Assembly: GCA_030632465.1 (NCBI GenBank)
Contig: DAOVUR010000081.1
Span: forward strand, 1 to 8,039
Length of the DNA: 8,039 bases
Origin: a bacterium
GTDB lineage: Bacteria > Verrucomicrobiota > Kiritimatiellia > UBA8416 > CAMZLY01
Direction of reading: 5' to 3'
Shown here: piece after piece, positions 1 to 4,365 of the stretch
How positions within the stretch are numbered: position 1 is the stretch's first letter
How the letters are laid out: every line of letters starts with the position of its first letter
The notes under the pieces: generated by a model
What the model was told of the DNA's origin: nothing
The model's database searches: none
The model's input: only the letters and a program-made list of their open reading frames with translations
Made by a program: the position numbers and the translations under genes

Positions 1-43
1 AGTGAATAACTAATATTGAACAGTGAATAGTTGTGGATGTTTT
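1..43. repeat. AGTGAATA-type intergenic repeat, copy A
   Basis: This A+T-rich sequence starts AGTGAATAACTAATA and ends GGATGTTTT. It matches 1839-1881 on the other side of the PurF-like gene in 40 of 43 positions, in the same orientation. Both copies contain partly tandem GTGAATA units. It touches the window edge, so its true left end is unknown. Confidence 0.85.
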
Positions 44-59
44 ATTTATACGAAGCCGA

Positions 60-86
60 GGGGATAATACCCCGCAGCTTGCTGCG
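60..86. repeat. REP-like hairpin, left
   Basis: GGGG (60-63) and CCCC (70-73) can pair, followed directly by CGCAGC-TT-GCTGCG (73-86), a compact stem with a CTTG turn. Read on the minus strand it is GCAGCAAGCTGCGGGGTAT. This has the same hairpin-then-GGTAT layout as 192-211, suggesting two units of one REP-like family in the same orientation. Confidence 0.6.
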
Positions 87-94
87 TTATGAAT

Positions 95-179
95 TGTAGG
101 GCTGGAACGGCTGAGGTACGATGCCTTCCAGCCAAGCCCGGCGGGAAGGTTTCGCAAGCTGAACCGTTCCAGCCCTACA
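95..179. repeat. 85-bp palindromic element with 16-bp terminal inverted repeats
   Basis: TGTAGGGCTGGAACGG (95-110) is the perfect reverse complement of CCGTTCCAGCCCTACA (164-179). Inside, CCTTCC (124-129) pairs with GGAAGG (144-149) and GCC (131-133) with GGC (140-142), so the element can fold into a long branched hairpin. It has no open reading frame. It lies between two REP-like hairpins and looks like a MITE or bulky REP-type element. I see no convincing target-site duplication. Confidence 0.8.
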
Positions 180-191
180 GTAAATAGATAC

Positions 192-211
192 CTTCGGGGC
201 TTGCCCCGAGG
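192..211. repeat. REP-like hairpin, right
   Basis: TCGGGGC (194-200) pairs perfectly with GCCCCGA (203-209). One wobble pair and one C-G pair extend the stem to 192-211. The turn is CTTG, as in 73-86. No T-run follows on either strand, so it does not look like a terminator. It is probably a REP-type unit. Confidence 0.6.
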
Positions 212-253
212 AGCATCATTAGTAAAAGATCTTGGGAGTACGCGGTGTTACCC

Positions 254-297
254 GCGCTATTATATATGGCCACGTGGCAGTGGTCTCTCCCGTATAT
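254..297. repeat. CTCCCGTATAT repeat, copy A
   Basis: This segment opens GCGCTATTATATATGG and ends GGCAGTGGTCTCTCCCGTATAT. The last 22 bp match 1972-1993 in 20 positions, and the opening resembles 1932-1946. Compared with copy B it lacks about 20 central bases. It lies just beyond the hairpin that follows the PurF-like stop codon, the same position that copy B has relative to the fadL-like gene. Confidence 0.7.
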
Positions 298-322
298 GAG
301 GTCCGCATGATAGCGGAGCCTC
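298..322. terminator. hairpin after the PurF-like gene, possible terminator
   Basis: GAGG-TCCGC (298-306) pairs with GCGGA-(G)-CCTC (313-322) across an ATGATA loop, starting one base past the stop codon of the PurF-like gene. A T-rich tract follows only on the plus strand (324-332). It would therefore work best as an intrinsic terminator for plus-strand transcripts. For the gene itself it is a 3' stem without a U-tract. Confidence 0.45.
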
Positions 323-323
323 C

Positions 324-1736
324 TTATTTTTTACACCCTTCGCATCCATCCCAGCAGTAAGTGCAGAGCTTTTCTTTTGGTAGACCAATAGCATCTACGA
401 GATCTGGCAGTTTTTGGAATGTTAGTGAGGTGAGGTGTAGGCGTTGGCGAATACTCTCTATCATATTTGCGTACTCTTCAGTCTCTGGGTTGGCGTAGGC
501 TTCTAGGTTCGTGTTTTCATCGCCTTCAAGTTCTTTTATGGCTGTGCGAGTGGCGAGATCTAGTGTAGAGCGTGAACGTGAGAAGTTCAGATATTTACAA
601 CCGTATACTAGTGGTGGACAAGCTGGACGCATATGTATTTCTTTGGCGCCATAAGCAAAGATGCGCTGAACAATATCCTGAAGCTGTGTGCCTCGCACAA
701 TGGAGTCCTCGCAGAATAGAAGTCGTTTATCTGTTATGAGTTCTTTGATAGGGATCAGTTTCATGCGAGCAACAAGATTGCGCATGTTTTGATCCTGAGG
801 CATAAAGCTACGTGGCCATGTTGGAGTGTATTTCACGAATGGGCGTCGGTATGGTACGCCTGCTTCGACGGCGTAACCGATAGCATGAGCTGTTCCTGAG
901 TCAGGGATGCCGGCAGCCAGGTCAATTTCGTTATCGTCATTTCGTGCTAGTGCAGCACCGCAGCGATTTCTTGCGTCTTCTGTGTTGATGCCTTCGTAGC
1001 TTGATGCTGGATATCCGTAGTAGACCCAAAGGAATGAACATATTTGCATTTCTTCTCCTGGAGCTGCTTTTTGTTCTACACCGTCAGGAGTAAGAAGTAC
1101 GATTTCGCTAGGCCCGAGGTCTTTCATATATTCGAAGTTAAGGTTGGGTAGGGCACAACTTTCAAAAGTTGCGGCGAAGCTACCATCTTTTTGTCCGATA
1201 ATAATTGGAGTACGCCCTAGTCGATCTCTGGCTGCATAGATACCATCATCGGTTAGTAGTAGGATGGAGCATGAACCAATAATACTTTCTTGAGCAATGC
1301 GTAGTCCTTCAGTAAATGTGTTGCCTTGGTTGATAAGCGTGGCTACAAGTTCGGTTGGGTTGAGTTCGCCACCGCTCATTTCGGTGAAGTGTGCGCGTCT
1401 ATCAGAAAATGCATCAGCAGCTAGCTTTTCAAGATTCTGTACTACGCCAACGGTAACAATTGAATAGTTGCCGAGGTGTGATGATATAATGAGCGGTTGA
1501 TCGTCGGTGTCGCTAATGGAGCCTATGCCCATATTACCGTTCATCTTAGTGATGTCATGTTCGAATTTGGATCGGAATTGTGTGTTAGTGATGTCGTGAA
1601 TATAGCGACAGAATCCGTTATCGTTCTTGGTGGCTAGTCCGCCGCGTACTGTTCCGAGATGTGAGTGGTAATCTGTGCCAAAAAATAAATCTGTAACGCA
1701 ATCTGTTTTTGATGCTACTCCGAAGAAACCACCCAT
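324..1736 (-). CDS. PurF-like amidophosphoribosyltransferase homologue lacking the glutaminase nucleophile
   Basis: This 470-residue protein has the PurF layout. Residues 1 to about 230 are an N-terminal Ntn-type glutamine amidotransferase-like domain, and about 240-400 a phosphoribosyltransferase domain. The PRPP loop is clear (FCEDSIVRGT, 341-350), with an upstream PDSG (278-281) and a CPP motif (373-375). True PurF makes phosphoribosylamine from PRPP and glutamine, using the N-terminal Cys as nucleophile. Here the protein begins MGGFFG, so Cys2 is Gly (codon GGT, one base from TGT). The usual RYST and HNG glutamine-site motifs are also unrecognisable. C233, C380, C458 and C461 fall where Bacillus subtilis PurF binds its 4Fe-4S cluster, and the tail has two more cysteines (C465, C468). 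The ATG is preceded by AGGAGGT at ideal spacing. The gene stands alone, with its own promoter and no purine genes beside it. I infer an ammonia-dependent enzyme or a repurposed PRTase. PRTase homology is firm; function is open. Confidence 0.93.
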   Translation of the reverse strand: MGGFFGVASKTDCVTDLFFGTDYHSHLGTVRGGLATKNDNGFCRYIHDITNTQFRSKFEHDITKMNGNMGIGSISDTDDQPLIISSHLGNYSIVTVGVVQNLEKLAADAFSDRRAHFTEMSGGELNPTELVATLINQGNTFTEGLRIAQESIIGSCSILLLTDDGIYAARDRLGRTPIIIGQKDGSFAATFESCALPNLNFEYMKDLGPSEIVLLTPDGVEQKAAPGEEMQICSFLWVYYGYPASSYEGINTEDARNRCGAALARNDDNEIDLAAGIPDSGTAHAIGYAVEAGVPYRRPFVKYTPTWPRSFMPQDQNMRNLVARMKLIPIKELITDKRLLFCEDSIVRGTQLQDIVQRIFAYGAKEIHMRPACPPLVYGCKYLNFSRSRSTLDLATRTAIKELEGDENTNLEAYANPETEEYANMIESIRQRLHLTSLTFQKLPDLVDAIGLPKEKLCTYCWDGCEGCKK

Positions 1737-1794
1737 GACGACCTCCTGTTAATGTTTAAGATATATAAATGCAGATAAACTTATTAGGCTTTAG

Positions 1795-1823
1795 ATAATA
1801 TAGAACTAGATGTCGTTATGCAA
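1795..1823 (-). promoter_or_regulatory. predicted promoter of the PurF-like gene
   Basis: On the minus strand, TTGCAT (1818-1823) is followed after 17 bp by TATTAT (1795-1800). The -10 box matches the sigma70 consensus at five of six bases. This would give an untranslated leader of roughly 50 nt. The leader ends in AGGAGGT five to six bases before the ATG at 1736. Confidence 0.55.
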
Positions 1824-1838
1824 GGGCAGACTATATAT

Positions 1839-1881
1839 AGTGAATAACTAATAGTGAATAGTGAATAGTTATGGATGTTTT
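1839..1881. repeat. AGTGAATA-type intergenic repeat, copy B
   Basis: This is the second copy of the repeat at 1-43 and differs only at its positions 16, 21 and 33. It lies 16 bp upstream of the predicted -35 box of the PurF-like gene and abuts a perfect palindrome, CTATATATAG (1831-1840). Unlike copy A, it is followed by an imperfect inverted copy of its own end: TGAATA and GATGTTTTT at 1862-1882 are answered by AAAAACATC and TATTCA at 1904-1920. Confidence 0.85.
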
Positions 1882-1931
1882 TACTAATAAAGGCTTCCTA
1901 ATAAAAAACATCAATATTCAGCCTGCCTATA

Positions 1932-1993
1932 GCGCTTATACATTGGAGGGAGTGTGCGATGTGTGGACCGCGGCAGCGGTCCCTCCCGTATAT
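1932..1993. repeat. CTCCCGTATAT repeat, copy B
   Basis: This copy contains a strong hairpin, GGACCGC-GGCA-GCGGTCC (1965-1982). It also has a competing outer pairing of GGAGGGA (1945-1951) with TCCCTCC (1980-1986). It ends CTCCCGTATAT, directly joined to the fadL-like terminator. The paired arms suggest selection for structure, either as a folded RNA 3' end or as a mobile palindrome. Confidence 0.7.
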
Positions 1994-2028
1994 AAAAAAG
2001 GCACGCTACCTAAGTAGCGTGCCTTTTT
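1994..2028 (-). terminator. intrinsic terminator of the fadL-like gene
   Basis: GGCACGCTAC (2000-2009) pairs perfectly with GTAGCGTGCC (2014-2023) around a CTAA loop. A-tract 1994-1999 and T-tract 2024-2028 flank the stem, so it can terminate in both directions. It begins about 25 nt after the fadL-like stop codon. It insulates that gene from the PurF-like gene downstream. Confidence 0.93.
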
Positions 2029-2051
2029 GCTTTATATTCTATTTAAGCTCT

Positions 2052-3377
2052 TTAGAAGTACATGCTGTACATGAGCTGTCCATTTAGCTGTTGGTGGCTT
2101 ACTGTGATGCCATCAGCATTTGTTACTTCATTTTCTGGTACATATACAACTGAGAAATCAATACTGTTTCCACTGTTAAGTGTGTAGCCAAGACCACCAC
2201 TGATGTGATGTTCGGTTGTGGCTGGGAATAGTGGGTTAACAAGAGCATCTGGTACTGGGCTCGCGCCGTAGTTGTAACCACCACGTAGTGTTACAGCATC
2301 AGTAGCTTTGTATGCTGCACCAAATTGGTATACAGCCTGATCGCTCCAGTTCTGAGGAAGTGTCAGTTGGATATCACCCATGCCGCCATCTGCAATAAAT
2401 TTAACAGTCATATCTTTCATGGCATCTGCCCACATGATATAACGGAAATCAAAAGCAAGGAGCAAGCGGTCTGTTGCATCCCATGCGACACCAGCTCCTG
2501 CAAGTGCAGGCCAACGGAAGTCTTTAACTTTAACTTTACCGCTCATAATACCAGCTTGTTGTCCATTCATCATACCAAATGACATTGTGGCATCGTCAGC
2601 TTCGAGATCACCAAGTTCAGGCTGTGCGTGATACATTGCACCAAAACGAAGATTATCCATTACTTCATAAGTTGCACCAATTTTCACATCCACACCGTAT
2701 CCTGTTGCTTCACCAGTGAATTGATCATCATTGGAAAAGTCAACGCGCATCCAGTCACTCTGGGCTGCTTGTCCCATACCTTGTAGAGTTGGTTGACCTG
2801 TTATCATTCCCAGCCCTGTAGAAGTAGGCATAGCCATTTTTAGATCCATCCCAGCCCAAAGAAAGTCAACAGAACCAGCAACTGCAAATTTATCGTTAAC
2901 TTGATATGCTAGAGGTACAATAACACGACCAACTGATACTTCTGAGCGAACGCTGTCGCCTGAGTTCATTGCAAGAAATGATGAGTCTGAATATTCTGCG
3001 CCCATACCGCCTTGACCGAAGATGCCAAGTCCGTAAGTGAATTTGCCCTGACGAGCTGCCCAGCCTATAGCAGGCATAAAGAATGCATCAGCACTTGAAT
3101 GTGCAGTTGGTGCTCCTGGCGCAGATGCTTTGATACTTGGGCTAAGGATACCAATGGCGACATCAACACGGCTAGTTCCGTCTGGCATGAGGGCGAGTGT
3201 TGCAGGGTTGTTGATAACAGCGGCTGTACCGTTGTCATGGGCAATAGATGTGCCACCCATAGATTGAGCAACTGGACCATAGCCTTCCATATCCATACCG
3301 TTAGTGGCTTGTGATGAATCTATCCAAGCAAACGTGATTAACATAGAGGCGATTACGACGGGTAGTAATTTCTGCAT
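2052..3377 (-). CDS. FadL/OmpP1/TodX-family outer-membrane transport protein
   Basis: This 441-residue protein is predicted to be a 14-strand outer-membrane beta-barrel that takes up long-chain fatty acids or other hydrophobic molecules. It starts with a signal peptide (about 1-24, cut after SSQA). The mature N terminus reads TNGMDMEGYGP, followed by an SMGG and then an NNPAT segment (56-60), as in the FadL family (Toluene_X domain). The rest is rich in alternating aromatic/polar strands, and the chain ends YSMYF with the C-terminal Phe typical of barrel proteins. I chose the ATG at 3377 because an AAAGAAAGG ribosome binding site lies about 10 nt before it. An ATG at 3386 is almost inside that site, and an upstream TTG at 3407 would give a 451-residue form with a poor signal peptide. 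The gene has its own promoter, an apparent double operator and a strong terminator. The substrate cannot be read from the sequence. Confidence 0.9.
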   Translation of the reverse strand: MQKLLPVVIASMLITFAWIDSSQATNGMDMEGYGPVAQSMGGTSIAHDNGTAAVINNPATLALMPDGTSRVDVAIGILSPSIKASAPGAPTAHSSADAFFMPAIGWAARQGKFTYGLGIFGQGGMGAEYSDSSFLAMNSGDSVRSEVSVGRVIVPLAYQVNDKFAVAGSVDFLWAGMDLKMAMPTSTGLGMITGQPTLQGMGQAAQSDWMRVDFSNDDQFTGEATGYGVDVKIGATYEVMDNLRFGAMYHAQPELGDLEADDATMSFGMMNGQQAGIMSGKVKVKDFRWPALAGAGVAWDATDRLLLAFDFRYIMWADAMKDMTVKFIADGGMGDIQLTLPQNWSDQAVYQFGAAYKATDAVTLRGGYNYGASPVPDALVNPLFPATTEHHISGGLGYTLNSGNSIDFSVVYVPENEVTNADGITVSHQQLNGQLMYSMYF

Positions 3378-3422
3378 ACTAGACATACCTTTCTTTGTGG
3401 TTACCAAACAGTAATAGATTTA

Positions 3423-3462
3423 GCTGTTAGTTTCTTAACAGCGCTGTTAATTTTTTAACAGC
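3423..3462. promoter_or_regulatory. twin-palindrome operator upstream of the fadL-like gene
   Basis: Two 20-bp palindromes abut without a gap. At 3423-3442, GCTGTTA-N6-TAACAGC is complementary over 7-bp arms. At 3443-3462, GCTGTTAA-N4-TTAACAGC is complementary over 8-bp arms. The junction forms a third palindrome, TTAACAGCGCTGTTAA (3435-3450). The 20-bp period is close to two helical turns, as expected for two dimers bound side by side. The sites cover the region just downstream of the predicted start point, so repression is the likely effect. Confidence 0.75.
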
Positions 3463-3469
3463 TCACATA

Positions 3470-3499
3470 TTTCTATCATTTAACCGTTCTTGTGGTCAA
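3470..3499 (-). promoter_or_regulatory. predicted promoter of the fadL-like gene
   Basis: On the minus strand, TTGACC (3494-3499) and TAGAAA (3470-3475) are separated by 18 bp. The -35 box matches consensus at five of six bases, the -10 at four of six. The start point would fall near 3463, at the edge of the twin palindromes. The leader is then about 85 nt. Confidence 0.5.
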
Positions 3500-3555
3500 G
3501 TGAAAGTTTTATACTGAATGTCCCGTTGTTTGTGATTATGTAATCTAATATTATG

Positions 3556-3861
3556 TTAATCATTGTAAGGGAATTGACTGTATGAACCATCTGCTATATT
3601 TGGCCATGCTATGGATGTAATGGCCTTGTTGTTGGAGGCGTCAAACCACTGGAGGGTATGGTTACCCGTATTGACAGAACGAGATTTACTTGCTTCTCCT
3701 GGAGCAAGCGTTCCCATGTTGACGCCGTCCCAGACAGGATACACGGTTTTACTTGTCGAGTTATTCTTGAAGCTAACCTGCTCTGAGATTATATCCTCGC
3801 AACCGATTGTCATACATAAAATTGCTATAATAACTCCTAGGATTCTAGCGTACTGTTTCAT
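3556..3861 (-). CDS. small probable lipoprotein with a beta-rich domain
   Basis: This 101-residue protein has a basic N terminus (MKQYAR), a hydrophobic segment (7-20) and Cys21 in MTIGC. It is therefore probably a type II signal peptide and a membrane-anchored lipoprotein, although Thr at -3 is atypical for a lipobox. The remaining 80 residues are polar and Asn/Ser/Thr-rich. They include VYPVWDGVNMGTLAPGE (40-56) and a TGNHTLQWFD segment (65-74). That pattern of a short strand, DG turn, LAPG turn and strand recalls small beta-sandwich domains of secreted proteins; I cannot name a family. The ATG is preceded by AAGGAG with 7 nt spacing, which supports both the gene and its start. A promoter with a perfect TTGACA lies about 160 bp upstream. 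The fadL-like gene begins 178 bp downstream with no terminator seen between them, so read-through is possible. Function unknown. Confidence 0.78.
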   Translation of the reverse strand: MKQYARILGVIIAILCMTIGCEDIISEQVSFKNNSTSKTVYPVWDGVNMGTLAPGEASKSRSVNTGNHTLQWFDASNNKAITSIAWPNIADGSYSQFPYND

Positions 3862-4022
3862 GATTTAACTCCTTTATTTTTTACCACACGTTTACCGAGA
3901 ATCATATTTTGTTAGGTGGAGTTTATAAAACATATTGTACCAATCACGCTGCTAACGGCCCATTTTTCGTAGCCATGAATGTGATACTACCTATTCTAGA
4001 TCTTCCTCCCATCTGTTAAAAG

Positions 4023-4051
4023 ATAGTATTTTAAATGGGATATGTTGTCAA
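4023..4051 (-). promoter_or_regulatory. predicted promoter of the lipoprotein gene
   Basis: On the minus strand, a perfect TTGACA (4046-4051) is followed after 17 bp by TACTAT (4023-4028). The start point would be near 4016. This leaves an unusually long leader of about 155 nt before the ATG at 3861. Confidence 0.6.
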
Positions 4052-4160
4052 TGGATAAGGTATCTTGAATTGTGGATTGTAACTTAAATATCGCTAAGGA
4101 AAGAGTGTGTTCCATGCCTCTCTAGCGGGAGACGGTAAATTGCATTCCAATGCTGATTAG

Positions 4161-4184
4161 AGAACAGCTATGGAGAGCTGTTTT
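4161..4184. other. stem-loop in the lyase-lipoprotein intergenic region
   Basis: AGAACAGCT (4161-4169) pairs with AGCTGTTTT (4176-4184), seven perfect base pairs plus a wobble and an A-T pair, around ATGGAG. On the plus strand the stem ends in TTTT, so it could act as a weak plus-strand terminator, but no plus-strand gene is visible. Confidence 0.4.
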
Positions 4185-4215
4185 ACTGGGTATGGATCTG
4201 ATATAGAATAGTCAT

Positions 4216-4240
4216 GTACAAAACTTCTGCGGTTTTGTGC
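4216..4240. other. stem-loop in the lyase-lipoprotein intergenic region
   Basis: GTACAAAAC (4216-4224) pairs with GTTTTGTGC (4232-4240) with a single wobble pair and a 7-nt loop, TTCTGCG. It carries no terminator-like T-run and no coding potential. It is part of a row of stem-loops between 4161 and 4342. Confidence 0.5.
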
Positions 4241-4255
4241 CGTGGGTGAATAAGA

Positions 4256-4282
4256 TCTGTTAAAAACACTGCTTGTAACAGA
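4256..4282 (-). terminator. possible terminator-like hairpin after the lyase gene
   Basis: TCTGTTA (4256-4262) is the reverse complement of TAACAGA (4276-4282) with a 13-nt loop. On the minus strand it lies directly after the large inverted repeat and contains a run of five T in the loop. The stem is short and A+T-rich, so a terminator role is uncertain. Confidence 0.3.
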
Positions 4283-4283
4283 A

Positions 4284-4342
4284 ATCGTCCCCATTGGAAC
4301 CGGTTTGACAAGCTCATGACAGGCAAGCCCGTTGGGGACGAT
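4284..4342 (-). repeat. large imperfect inverted repeat 3' of the lyase gene
   Basis: ATCGTCCCCA (4284-4293) and TGGGGACGAT (4333-4342) are perfect complements. Inside, AAC-GG-TTTG and CAAG-CC-GTT continue the stem with small bulges. It begins 23 bp past the stop of the lyase-like gene, which suggests a 3'-end hairpin. The T-tract after it on the minus strand is weak, and the element could equally be a dispersed genomic palindrome. Confidence 0.65.
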
Positions 4343-4365
4343 AGTTTTGTAAGTCGCTTTAGAAA

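Larger units (their letters stand above)
3862..4365. other. intergenic region of about 500 bp
   Basis: No gene is supported here on either strand. From right to left it holds the large inverted repeat, three smaller stem-loops, the lipoprotein promoter and a leader of about 155 nt. A looser nested pairing (CGCTA 4092-4096 with TAGCG 4123-4127, enclosing GGAA and TTCC) also occurs. I recognise no known riboswitch or RNA family. Confidence 0.7.

Noticed and set aside
1..323. tRNA or other known RNA gene in the hairpin-rich left flank.
   Set aside because: The stems do not form a cloverleaf with the conserved T-loop and D-loop bases. The layout fits palindromic repeats better.
1839..1881. Possible CRISPR or iteron array because of repeated GTGAATA units.
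   Set aside because: The units are very short, irregularly spaced and without spacers of uniform length. No cas or replication gene is nearby.
3065..3280. A 71-codon reading frame on the minus strand and one on the plus strand (3099-3314) over the fadL-like gene.
   Set aside because: Both overlap the well-supported FadL-family frame, lack ribosome binding sites and show low-complexity shadow translations.
3944..4012. A 22-codon minus-strand reading frame starting MGGRSRIG just after the predicted lipoprotein start point.
   Set aside because: It has no ribosome binding site and would be almost leaderless. It ends at a stop far from the next gene, and I recognise no family.
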